NCBI GenBank assembly: GCA_001770815.1
Contig: MESD01000023.1
Location: 1 to 64,000 of the forward strand
Direction of reading: 5' to 3'
Length of the DNA: 64,000 bases
Origin: Burkholderiales bacterium RIFCSPHIGHO2_12_FULL_69_20
GTDB taxonomy: Bacteria; Pseudomonadota; Gammaproteobacteria; Burkholderiales; Burkholderiaceae_C
The notes under the pieces are model-generated. The model was not told the origin of the DNA, ran no database searches, and saw nothing but the letters and a program-made list of their open reading frames with translations. The position numbers were made by a program, and so were the translations under genes. This document shows positions 44,651 to 54,315 of this stretch, one piece after another. The first letter of the stretch is position 1; each line of letters starts with the position of its first letter.

Positions 44651-46333
44651 ATGAGCGACGCCCCCTACACCCACATCGTCGTCGGTGCCGGCACCGCCGG
44701 CTGCCTGCTGGCCAACCGGCTGAGTGCCGACCCGGCCCACCGCGTGCTGCTGATCGAGGCCGGTGGCAACGACGACTACCTGTGGGTGCACATCCCGGTG
44801 GGCTACCTGTACTGCATCGGCAACCCGCGCACCGACTGGCTGTACTTCACCGAGCCCGACGCCGGCCTCAACGGCCGCCGGCTGCGCTACCCGCGCGGCA
44901 AGGTGCTGGGCGGCTGCTCCAGCATCAACGGCATGATCTACATGCGCGGCCAGGCGCGTGATTACGACGGCTGGGCCCAGGCCACCGGCGACGCCCGCTG
45001 GCGCTGGGACGACTGCCTGCGTCACTTCAAGCAGCACGAGGACCACTGGCGCGGCGATGACGCCCACCACGCGGCGCCCGGTTTCGACGCCACCGGCGCG
45101 CGCGCGGGTGGCGAGTGGCGGGTCGAGCGCCAGCGGCTGTCCTGGGAGATCCTCGACGCCTTCGCCGCCGCCGCGCAGCAGGCCGGCATCCCCGCCACCG
45201 ACGACTTCAACCGCGGCACCAACGAGGGTGTGGGCTACTTCGAGGTCAACCAGCGCAAGGGCGTGCGCTGGAACGCCACCAAGGCTTTTTTGCGGCCGGT
45301 GCAGCACCGCCCCAACCTGCAGGTGTGGACCGGCGCGCAGGTCACGCGGCTGGTCACGGCGCGTGATGCCGACGGCGGCCTGCGCGTCACCGGTGTCGAG
45401 GTGCGGCCCGAGGGCCACGACCACAACCGCGGCGCGCCGCTGATCGCCCGCCTGCGTGACGCCGGCAGCGAGGTGGTGATGGCCGCCGGCGCGGTGGGCA
45501 CGCCGCAGATCCTGCAGCTCTCGGGCATCGGCCCCGGCGCGCTGCTGCAGCAGCACGGCATCAGCGTGGCGCACGACCTGCCCGGCGTCGGCGAGAACCT
45601 GCAAGACCACCTGCAGATCCGCGCGGTGTTCGAGGTGCAGGGCGTCAAGACGCTGAACACGATGGCCAGTTCGCTGCTGGGCAAGGGCCTGATCGGGCTG
45701 CAATACCTGCTGCGCCGCAGCGGGCCGATGAGCATGGCGCCGTCGCAGCTGGGTTGCTTCACGCGCTCGTCGCCGGCCTATGCGGCCCCCAATGTCGAGT
45801 ACCACGTGCAGCCGCTGAGCCTGGACGCCTTCGGCGAGCCGCTGCACCGCTACAACGCCTTCACCGCCAGCGTCTGCAACCTCAACCCGACCTCGCGCGG
45901 CACGGTGCGCATCAGCTCGCCCAAGCCCGAGGACGCGCCGGCGATCCGCGCCAACTACCTGAGCACGCCTGAAGACCGCCAAGTGGCCGCCGACAGCCTG
46001 CGCCTGACGCGGCGCATCGCCGCCCAACCTGCGCTGGCCAAGTACCAGCCCAAGGAAGTCAAGCCGGGCGTGCAGTTCCAGAGCGACGACGAGCTGGCGC
46101 GGCTGGCCGGCGACATCGGCACCACCATCTTCCACCCGGTGGGCACCTGCAAGATGGGTGCGGCCGATGACCCGACGGCCGTGGTCGACGCCGAGCTGCG
46201 GGTGCGCGGCGTGGCCGGCCTGCGCATCGCCGACGCCAGCGTGATGCCCACCATCACCAGCGGCAACACCAATTCGCCCACGCTGATGATCGCCGAGCGC
46301 GCCGCCGGCTGGCTGCGCGGTGCGCGGGCCTGA
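44651..46333 (+). CDS. GMC-family FAD oxidoreductase (choline dehydrogenase-like)
   Basis: A 560-residue flavoprotein that oxidises an alcohol. The FAD-binding motif IVVGAGTAGCLLANRL is at residues 10-25, then GGCSSINGMIYMRG, and the C-terminal signature with the catalytic histidine in FHPVGTCKMG and the Asn in SGNTNSPTLMIAERA. It is closest by eye to BetA-like choline or long-chain alcohol dehydrogenases, but no betB or betI is next to it, so the substrate is open. It probably shares a transcript with marC. Confidence 0.93.
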   Translation: MSDAPYTHIVVGAGTAGCLLANRLSADPAHRVLLIEAGGNDDYLWVHIPVGYLYCIGNPRTDWLYFTEPDAGLNGRRLRYPRGKVLGGCSSINGMIYMRGQARDYDGWAQATGDARWRWDDCLRHFKQHEDHWRGDDAHHAAPGFDATGARAGGEWRVERQRLSWEILDAFAAAAQQAGIPATDDFNRGTNEGVGYFEVNQRKGVRWNATKAFLRPVQHRPNLQVWTGAQVTRLVTARDADGGLRVTGVEVRPEGHDHNRGAPLIARLRDAGSEVVMAAGAVGTPQILQLSGIGPGALLQQHGISVAHDLPGVGENLQDHLQIRAVFEVQGVKTLNTMASSLLGKGLIGLQYLLRRSGPMSMAPSQLGCFTRSSPAYAAPNVEYHVQPLSLDAFGEPLHRYNAFTASVCNLNPTSRGTVRISSPKPEDAPAIRANYLSTPEDRQVAADSLRLTRRIAAQPALAKYQPKEVKPGVQFQSDDELARLAGDIGTTIFHPVGTCKMGAADDPTAVVDAELRVRGVAGLRIADASVMPTITSGNTNSPTLMIAERAAGWLRGARA

Positions 46334-46414
46334 AGCGCTCGCCACCACGAACCGACGGACGACGCCCCCGCACCGGGATGTGGCCGCCGGGCGGCAATGG
46401 CGGGTAATTCCGGA

Positions 46415-46443
46415 CTGACGTGCCCCGGCGCGGTGCCTACATT
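46415..46443 (+). promoter_or_regulatory. Sigma-70 like promoter of the orphan transcript
   Basis: CTGACG (46415-46420, five of six to the -35 consensus) and TACATT (46438-46443, four of six to the -10) are spaced by exactly 17 bases. Confidence 0.5.
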
Positions 46444-46449
46444 TCGCGC

Positions 46450-46618
46450 ACTCGGCGCATGCAGACCAGCCCCATCGGTTGCATGGGCCCGGGGGACCGA
46501 GGAGACATCAACAAGCACAACATCGATCGGCGGCTGACCCGGCGCATCACAACAGCACAGCGCCCATCCGGCAGCGCCCACCCTCCCACGCCAGGCCTTG
46601 CAGCCTGGCGTTTTTTTT
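46450..46618 (+). ncRNA. Candidate small RNA, about 165-170 nt
   Basis: The stretch lies between a well-spaced promoter and a strong intrinsic terminator and has no convincing open frame. Near the 5' end CCCAT-CGGTTGC-ATGGG (46471-46487) can form a hairpin; the middle is A/C-rich with GAGGAGACATCAACAAGC and looks unpaired; the 3' end is the terminator hairpin with eight T, as in Hfq-dependent small RNAs. It is not a family I recognise. It could instead be an attenuated leader for the HDOD gene. Confidence 0.45.
46589..46618 (+). terminator. Strong intrinsic terminator
   Basis: CGCCAGGC-CTTGCA-GCCTGGCG followed by eight T: a perfect eight-base stem. It is 255 bases after the GMC oxidoreductase stop, rather far for that gene. 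Confidence 0.9.
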
Positions 46619-46760
46619 GGCGCGGCCGGTGCGCGTGTCGGCGGTGATGCGGTCGAAATGCACCCCCGCAGCCACGCGACTCCGGGCATCGGTGAGCACC
46701 GGCGGCGGCTAGCCTCGGGGCTTGTTCATCCCACGGCCGCCGCGTGCGGCCGCCGCTGCC

Positions 46761-47579
46761 ATGTCCGTCGACCCGCAACTGCGCACCCTCGAAATCGACA
46801 TCCCGTCGCAGCCCGATTCGCTGGTCAAGCTGTCGCTGCTGCTGGCCGAGGACGACGTCAACCAGCAGGCCATCGCCGCGTTGGTGGAGGCCGACATGGC
46901 GCTGGCCGCCGCGGTGATGAAGGCGGTCAACTCCTCGCTTTACGGCCTGGCCGGCCGGGTGCAGAGCGTGCAGCAGGCCATCACTTACCTGGGCACGCGC
47001 GAGGTGGCCGGCATCACCTTCGAGATGGGCCTGCGTGCGGCGTTTCCGCCGGCCGCCGAGCTGGAGCCGATCTGGCAGCGCGCCGCGCACCGCGGCCTGC
47101 TGATGGGGCGGCTGGCGCAGGCGCTGGGGCTGGACGCCTGGGCCGCGCACTCGGCCGGGCTGTTCGAGGAATGCGGCAAGGCGGTGCTGTTCCGCCATGC
47201 GCCCGACCACTACCGCGCGATGCTGCGCGCCGCCGACACCGATGCCGACCTGTGCCAGCTGGAGCACACCGGCTTCGGCGTCAGCCACGACGCGCTGGGC
47301 GCCGCGCTGTGCGAAAGCTGGGGCCTGGGCGCCACCGCAGTGGCCAGCGTGCGCCACCACGTGATCGCGCAGGGCCTGCTGGAGTTGTCGGTGCCGCCGG
47401 CGCGCCGCAGCGTGCTGGCGCTGTCGGTCATCGCCGCGGCGGTGATGGGCGCGCCCGAGACGCTGGACGAGGTGGCGTCGCAGGTGGCGCCGCAGGCCGA
47501 TCTGGACATCATGCTGGTGCTGCGTGCGGCGCGCCGGCTGGCCGAAGAACTGCAGTCTGCCGAGACCCACGGCCGCTGA
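46761..47579 (+). CDS. HDOD-domain protein
   Basis: A 272-residue protein made almost entirely of an HDOD domain (about residues 15-210: SLVKLSLLLAEDD, LAAAVMKAVNSSLYGL, VQQAITYLGTREVAG, AGLFEECGKAVLF). HDOD proteins lack phosphodiesterase activity in most cases and act in signalling and cell-cycle or biofilm control. I chose ATG 46761; a TTG at 46722 would add 13 residues encoded by a repeat-like GC hairpin. No Shine-Dalgarno is visible. Confidence 0.85.
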   Translation: MSVDPQLRTLEIDIPSQPDSLVKLSLLLAEDDVNQQAIAALVEADMALAAAVMKAVNSSLYGLAGRVQSVQQAITYLGTREVAGITFEMGLRAAFPPAAELEPIWQRAAHRGLLMGRLAQALGLDAWAAHSAGLFEECGKAVLFRHAPDHYRAMLRAADTDADLCQLEHTGFGVSHDALGAALCESWGLGATAVASVRHHVIAQGLLELSVPPARRSVLALSVIAAAVMGAPETLDEVASQVAPQADLDIMLVLRAARRLAEELQSAETHGR

Positions 47580-47773
47580 AGATCGCTGCCGGACGCCACG
47601 CCCGCGTGACGCGCCTCGCGCCTGAGGCCCCATCCGCTTGACGGCGGGCAAGGCCCGGCCCACCACACCCGAACCCTGTTCTCGAAACCCCCGCTGGGCA
47701 GCCGTGCCGGGCGCGGCTACGCTCGCGGCGATGGTCAAACTGGCCGAACCGTTGTCGAGAAAGGGCCCCTGTC

Positions 47774-49474
<1,701 letters not shown>

Positions 49475-49549
49475 GCGGTAAGCGGACGGGCGCCGGGGCC
49501 CATCTCGTTTGCCAGGAACGCGCAGCAAGCGCGTCTGGCGCTGGCCTGA

Positions 49550-50050
49550 TCAGAACGGAATGTCGTCGTCCATGTCGTCGAAGCCGGTGCTCGACTTCGG
49601 CGCCGGGCGCGGTGCCGTGGCCGGGGCACGCGGCGGGGGTGCAGCACGGCGCGGCGCCTCGGCGCGCGGCTCGCTGTAGCCGCCCTCTTCGGCGCCACCG
49701 CCGCCACCGCCACCCTCGCGGCCGCCCAGCAGCTGCATCTGGTCGGCGACGATCTCGGTGGTGTACTTCTCCACGCCGTCCTTGTCGGTCCACTTGCGTG
49801 TCTTCAGGCGGCCTTCCACGTACACCGGCCGGCCCTTCTTGAGGTACTCGCCGGCGATCTCGGCCAGCCGGTCGTAGAACACCACGCGGTGCCATTCGGT
49901 CTCTTCCTGGCGCTCGCCGCTGGTCTTGTCCTTCCAGTTGCGGCTGGTGGCGATGGCCACGTTGCAGATGGCCGAGCCGCTGGGCGCGTAACGCACCTCG
50001 GGATCGCGCCCCAGGTTGCCGATGAGGATGACTTTGTTGACCGATGCCAT
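49550..50050 (-). CDS. ssb: Single-stranded DNA-binding protein
   Basis: A 166-residue SSB. The OB fold spans residues 1-110 ([20 protein letters not shown] in pieces, [38 protein letters not shown]). A Gly/Pro/Ala-rich linker follows and the C-terminus is the acidic tip DDMDDDIPF that recruits partner proteins. ATG 50050 is preceded by AAGGAG; upstream in-frame ATG codons would add a non-conserved tail. Confidence 0.97.
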   Translation of the reverse strand: MASVNKVILIGNLGRDPEVRYAPSGSAICNVAIATSRNWKDKTSGERQEETEWHRVVFYDRLAEIAGEYLKKGRPVYVEGRLKTRKWTDKDGVEKYTTEIVADQMQLLGGREGGGGGGGAEEGGYSEPRAEAPRRAAPPPRAPATAPRPAPKSSTGFDDMDDDIPF

Positions 50051-50449
50051 GGCGGGGGCTCCTTGGTGTAGGGAAGAAAACAGCTGATGTGACGCGAGCC
50101 TGACATAGGACGGCAAGATCCAGAGCCGAACCAAACTGGACAACGCCGGCGCGTTGACGCGCTTTTGGCCGGTCTCGGTTGTGGGTTCAGTTCACAGGCC
50201 GGGCAGCTTAGCAGGCGCCGGCCGAACTTGGCGATGTGCCCCAGCCCCGCGTTGGCGACCCAACCCGCTAACTGCTCGTCGATGGCCGCAGTGCTCGCTG
50301 AGGGGTCGCCGGGTCCCGTCGGACGCGGAGCACTTGCCTTCGGCCCCTGATCGTTTCGTTGGTTGGGTAGCCCGCCAGTACGAAAAACGGCCCTCAAGGG
50401 GCCGCTTGCACTTCAACATTGCCAGCGAACTGGCGATATTCGTCGCCTA
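50051..50449. other. 399-base gap upstream of ssb
   Basis: It must hold the leftward ssb promoter, although I see no clear pair of hexamers. At its right end lies the terminator of the PEP-CTERM gene (50383-50404). No other gene is supported; short open frames here have no family features. Confidence 0.5.
50383..50404 (-). terminator. Intrinsic terminator of the FxDxF PEP-CTERM gene
   Basis: Leftward reading: CGGCCC-CTTGA-GGGCCG followed by five T. It starts about 45 bases after the stop at 50450. Confidence 0.75.
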
Positions 50450-50989
50450 TCAATGGCGCGCGCGGCGGCGCGACAGGAACCCCAGCAGCCCCAGACCCGC
50501 GAGCATCAGGCCCAGGGTCTCGGGTTCGGGAACGGCGGATACCGTGGATATCAGTGAGTAATAACCACCGAAGTCCGTCGTTTTGCCGGTGACCACATAG
50601 GCATAGTTGCCCGCGTCAAGCACCACACTGTGCGGCGTGCTGCCCGTGGTGCCGTCGTAGCTGAACGTCGAAAGCGGCACCTGGAAATCGTCGCCGGTGC
50701 TGAAAATGCTGTCGCCACCTGCGGCCAGAATGGAGTATTCGCCATCCACAATGCCGATCGCTCCGGCCTGGTTGAGCGCCACTACCGTGCTGGTGACGCT
50801 GTAAGCCTGGTCCAGCGAGAAAACGAAGGTGTCGGCAAACGTGGTCACCCCGCCCACGAAACCGGCGCCCGGAATCGTGAATGACGCCTCGGCGATCGGG
50901 TCATGAGTCCCAAAGTCATAACCGACGGCCTGGGCGCCAAAGGCAGCGAAGGTTGCGCTCAACGCCACAACAAATTTGCGAATCGACAT
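50450..50989 (-). CDS. FxDxF-family PEP-CTERM protein
   Basis: A 179-residue exported protein: signal peptide (IRKFVVALSATFAAFGAQA), a beta-rich body with the motif FADTF that names the FxDxF family, and a C-terminal sorting signal VPEPETLGLMLAGLGLLGFLSRRRARH in pieces. A perfect AGGAGG lies six bases before ATG 50989. It is flanked by its own promoter-like and terminator signals, so it is monocistronic. The family is of unknown function and often linked to exopolysaccharide loci. Confidence 0.88.
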   Translation of the reverse strand: MSIRKFVVALSATFAAFGAQAVGYDFGTHDPIAEASFTIPGAGFVGGVTTFADTFVFSLDQAYSVTSTVVALNQAGAIGIVDGEYSILAAGGDSIFSTGDDFQVPLSTFSYDGTTGSTPHSVVLDAGNYAYVVTGKTTDFGGYYSLISTVSAVPEPETLGLMLAGLGLLGFLSRRRARH

Positions 50990-51047
50990 GATGTCCTCCT
51001 GAACGGCAATGCGGAATGCGGTGGGCGAACGATCATCCCACTCCGAC

Positions 51048-51076
51048 ATTTACGTCTACCGCGACGGAGCCGTCAA
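51048..51076 (-). promoter_or_regulatory. Possible promoter of the FxDxF gene
   Basis: Leftward TTGACG (51076-51071) and GTAAAT (51053-51048) are 17 bases apart. The -35 is good and the -10 is poor (three of six). Confidence 0.3.
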
Positions 51077-51105
51077 CCCGCTCAATCAAGGGGGTCTGAA
51101 GGTCG

Positions 51106-52317
51106 TCAGCGCAAGAGCCGTCGGGCGCGCAGTGATTCCCAGACAGCCAGCGCCGGCTTGGCGCCGAAGGCGCTGTCCATCACGCCCAGCGATGCAAAGC
51201 TGGCAAGGCCGGCGGCCTGCTCGGCGGGCCAACTGCCGAGATCCAGATCCGCGAGCATCAACTGCGTCAGGCCGCGCGCCGCCACTTCGTTGAGCAACTT
51301 GGCCTGGTGCGACAGGTAGCGGGCCTGCATGTCGCCACTGGTCGGCCCGCCAATGCCCGGATGACTGGGCCAGCCCCCTTCGACCACCATCACCGGCGTC
51401 CCCGACGTGGACACCAGTCTGCTGTAATAGTTCAAGGGCACGTCTTCTGGCTGGATGAACGCAAAGTAGGGGTAGCTCGAAAGGCCAAGCATCTGCGCGG
51501 CGGGAAAGTCTTGCAGATCTACCGAGATGCCCTCGAAGCCCAGCTGACCTGGCATCAAGCCCCAGGCGACCTCGACTTGAAGCGTGATCATCAATTCACC
51601 CGAGTAGCCTGCATCACGCAGCGCCGCGGCACCCTGGCGAACCGCCTGAACCACGCTGTGGTACAGCACAGCGGGGGCCAGTAGTCGCACGGCGTTGGTT
51701 TCGGTGGCCAAGCCCATGGTTGCCGGGTTGATCTGTTGCGCCACCGCCAACAGGTAGTCGCAGAAGGCCTGCCGCACCGAAGCCTCGGAGAGACTGCGGC
51801 CCGTGGCCAGCAAGGCCGCAGGCTCGCGCCCGCGGGCGAGGCCGTCAGTGATTTCGGGGAGGTAGACAACATCCAGCCCCAGTGCAGCTGCGTAGCCAGC
51901 CAGCGGCGCCAGATCGCGCGCGACCAGCGACGCCGCGGGCGTGCCCGCCAGCAGTTCGGCCCACGGCAGGGCTTCCTGCATCAGGACGTACTCGGCTCGG
52001 CCGCGCATCGCATCCAGACAAAGCAACTGTGTCTGGACGTCAAAACGAGGCGGCACGCGGCTGAAGCCCATGGCCCAGTGGCGGGTTGGCCGGGCGGCGG
52101 TGGCATTGGCGTTGATGACGGCAGAGGCCTTCGCATTGGCGCCGTCCGTGGCAAGCGTGACAACACCATCAGGCTCGGCGCTGACGCCATTGCCGCCGCC
52201 GCCGCAACCGACGATTGCCAGCAGGGGTGCGCCGGCCGCTGCGGCCAGAAGGGACCGGCGGGACAATGGCGTCTGGTTTTCGCGTGCCTTGCAGGGCGGG
52301 GATAGCGGGGCTTTCAT
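51106..52317 (-). CDS. Tat-exported lipoprotein, glycosidase-like TIM barrel
   Basis: A 403-residue protein. The N-terminus has a twin-arginine motif (LSRRSLLAAAAG) followed by a lipobox-like IVGC and a glycine run (GGGG), so it is probably exported folded and lipid-anchored. The body looks like a clan GH-A barrel: LATETN after strand 4 and MVVEGGWPSHPG near strand 7 carry candidate catalytic glutamates. It may belong with arabinogalactan or other endo-glycanases but I cannot name the family. An upstream ATG at 52326 would add three residues. Its place next to UDP-xylose synthase suggests a role in polymer trimming or surface release. Confidence 0.65.
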   Translation of the reverse strand: MKAPLSPPCKARENQTPLSRRSLLAAAAGAPLLAIVGCGGGGNGVSAEPDGVVTLATDGANAKASAVINANATAARPTRHWAMGFSRVPPRFDVQTQLLCLDAMRGRAEYVLMQEALPWAELLAGTPAASLVARDLAPLAGYAAALGLDVVYLPEITDGLARGREPAALLATGRSLSEASVRQAFCDYLLAVAQQINPATMGLATETNAVRLLAPAVLYHSVVQAVRQGAAALRDAGYSGELMITLQVEVAWGLMPGQLGFEGISVDLQDFPAAQMLGLSSYPYFAFIQPEDVPLNYYSRLVSTSGTPVMVVEGGWPSHPGIGGPTSGDMQARYLSHQAKLLNEVAARGLTQLMLADLDLGSWPAEQAAGLASFASLGVMDSAFGAKPALAVWESLRARRLLR

Positions 52318-52511
52318 GCCCTGCATATCGACCGCACGCGCCGCCGGCTTGAGGTCGGCCTTGTCCGTCCTGGTAACAAGCGGAACCCGAGCTTCGGGGA
52401 TGCTTTGCCGCGCCAGGTGCCGGTAACATGAATGCAAGCATTGCCGGGGGCAGAACGTCGCGGCGCTGCGGGCAGACCGTACCGACCGACCCAACCAGCA
52501 AATCCACCGCC

Positions 52512-53492
52512 ATGCCACGCTATGCACTTCGAAAACGAGTTCTGGTCACCGGTGGCGCAGGGTTCCTTGGGTCCCATCTTTGCGAGCGGTTGACCCAGGC
52601 AGGGCACGATGTGCTGTGCCTCGACAACTTCTTTACCGGCACCAGCGACAACATTGCCGCACTGCGTGGGCATCCACGCTTTGAGCTGATGCGCCATGAC
52701 GTCACCTTTCCGATGTATGTGGAGGTCGACGAGATCTACAACTTGGCTTGTCCCGCGTCACCGGTGCACTACCAGTTCGATCCGGTACAGACCACCAAGG
52801 TCAGTGTGCATGGCGCCATCAACGTGCTGGGTCTTGCCAAGCGCGTGAAGGCGCGAATCCTGCAAGCCTCCACCAGCGAGGTCTACGGCGATCCCGCCGA
52901 GCATCCACAACGCGAGTCGTACTGGGGCAATGTCAACCCGATCGGGCCGCGCTCGTGCTACGACGAAGGCAAGCGCTGTGCCGAGACGCTGTTCTTCGAC
53001 TACTGGCGCCAATACCAGGTCAATATCAAGGTGGCGCGAATCTTCAACACCTACGGCCCTCGCATGCATCCCAACGACGGCCGGGTGGTATCGAACTTCA
53101 TCGTCCAAGCGCTGCGGGGCGATCCGATCACGATCTACGGCGACGGCTCGCAGACGCGCTCGTTCTGCTACGTCGACGACTTGATCGATGGCTTGGTTCG
53201 GCTGATGGAATCCGCCGACGGCTTCGTCGGCCCCGTCAACCTGGGCAACCCAGTGGAGATTCCGGTGGGTGCACTGGCGCGTCGGGTGATCGAACTCACC
53301 GGTTCGCCTTCGACGATTGAGTTTCGCGCCTTGCCGCAGGACGACCCGCGCCAGCGCCAGCCCGACATCTCGCTGGCGCAACAGGCCCTGGGGTGGGTGC
53401 CACAGGTCGCGCTGGACGATGGTTTGCAGCGCACCATTGCCTATTTCGAAGATCTGCTGCGCAACGGCGTTGCAGCCTCCTCCCAGTCCTGA
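52512..53492 (+). CDS. UDP-glucuronate decarboxylase (UDP-xylose synthase)
   Basis: A 326-residue extended SDR enzyme that oxidises and decarboxylates UDP-glucuronate to UDP-xylose. NAD motif [33 protein letters not shown], the catalytic YDEGK and [19 protein letters not shown] in pieces are hallmarks of the UXS family. ATG 52512 gives the family N-terminus; ATG 52428 would add 28 residues without family features. It opens a rightward run of nucleotide-sugar genes. The divergent glycosidase lipoprotein gene shares its upstream region. Confidence 0.93.
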   Translation: MPRYALRKRVLVTGGAGFLGSHLCERLTQAGHDVLCLDNFFTGTSDNIAALRGHPRFELMRHDVTFPMYVEVDEIYNLACPASPVHYQFDPVQTTKVSVHGAINVLGLAKRVKARILQASTSEVYGDPAEHPQRESYWGNVNPIGPRSCYDEGKRCAETLFFDYWRQYQVNIKVARIFNTYGPRMHPNDGRVVSNFIVQALRGDPITIYGDGSQTRSFCYVDDLIDGLVRLMESADGFVGPVNLGNPVEIPVGALARRVIELTGSPSTIEFRALPQDDPRQRQPDISLAQQALGWVPQVALDDGLQRTIAYFEDLLRNGVAASSQS

Positions 53493-53528
53493 GCGCGCCA
53501 CGCAGCGCCTTTCGCCGGAGCCTGTCGC

Positions 53529-54299
53529 ATGAAAGTTGTCATCCTCGCTGGTGGGCTCGGAACGCGGTTGTCGGAAGAGACCGCCAACAAGCCCAAGCCG
53601 ATGGTCGAGATCGGCGCCAAGCCGATGCTCTGGCACATCATGAATCTCTACGCCGCGCAAGGCTTCAGCGAGTTCATCGTCGCGCTCGGTTATCGCGGCG
53701 AGAGCATCAAGGAGTACTTTCTCAACTACTACGCCATCAACAACGATCTCAGCATCGACCTTGCCACCGGCCAGACCACGATGCACGGCAGCAAGGCGCC
53801 GCCGTGGAAGGTGCACCTGGTCGACACCGGACATGCAACCCAGACAGGCGGCCGGCTTCGCCGCCTGAGGGATTGGCTCAAGGATGATGACTGCTTCATG
53901 TTCACCTACGGCGACGGAGTTGCCGACGTCGACCTGAACAAGCTGCTGGCCTTCCACCGCAGCCACGGCAAGTTGGCCACGGTGACGACCGTGAAACCGC
54001 CGGCGCGTTTCGGTCGCATCGGATTCGAGGGTGACCGGGTCCAGGAGTTCTATGAGAAGCCCGAAGACAGCGAGGGCTGGATCAATGGTGGCTTCTTCGT
54101 GCTGCAGCCGCAAGCGATCGATTTCATCGACGCCGATGAAACGCCCTGGGAGCGTGACCCCCTGGTGCGGCTGGCGGCAGAACAGCAGATGATGGGCTAC
54201 AAGCACTACGGCTTTTGGTCGTGCATGGACACGTTGCGCGAGAAGACCTACCTGGAGGAGCTGTGGGCCAGCGGCCAGGCGCCTTGGAAAGTCTGGTGA
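53529..54299 (+). CDS. rfbF: Glucose-1-phosphate cytidylyltransferase
   Basis: A 256-residue nucleotidyltransferase that makes CDP-glucose from CTP and glucose 1-phosphate. Visible motifs are GGLGTRLSEET, NKPKPMVEIG, TYGDGVADVD and EGWINGGFFVL, typical of RfbF. It lies 36 bases after the UDP-xylose synthase gene. Its product feeds the dehydratase encoded at 59038-60033, the first steps to CDP-3,6-dideoxyhexoses. Confidence 0.95.
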   Translation: MKVVILAGGLGTRLSEETANKPKPMVEIGAKPMLWHIMNLYAAQGFSEFIVALGYRGESIKEYFLNYYAINNDLSIDLATGQTTMHGSKAPPWKVHLVDTGHATQTGGRLRRLRDWLKDDDCFMFTYGDGVADVDLNKLLAFHRSHGKLATVTTVKPPARFGRIGFEGDRVQEFYEKPEDSEGWINGGFFVLQPQAIDFIDADETPWERDPLVRLAAEQQMMGYKHYGFWSCMDTLREKTYLEELWASGQAPWKVW

Positions 54300-54315
54300 A
54301 CAGGGCGCCGCGAGC

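Larger units (their letters stand above)
46334..46760. other. 427-base gap containing a promoter, candidate sRNA and terminator
   Basis: No convincing protein gene. A self-contained transcription unit, described separately, fills 46415-46618. From 46619 to 46760 the only structure noted is CGGCCGC-CGCGT-GCGGCCG just before the HDOD gene start. Confidence 0.6.

Noticed and set aside
46420..46647. Small open frame across the candidate sRNA
   Set aside because: It runs through the terminator stem and T run, has no family features and begins without a ribosome-binding site.
50192..50419. Short leftward frame upstream of ssb
   Set aside because: It crosses the terminator of the PEP-CTERM gene and has no recognisable motif.
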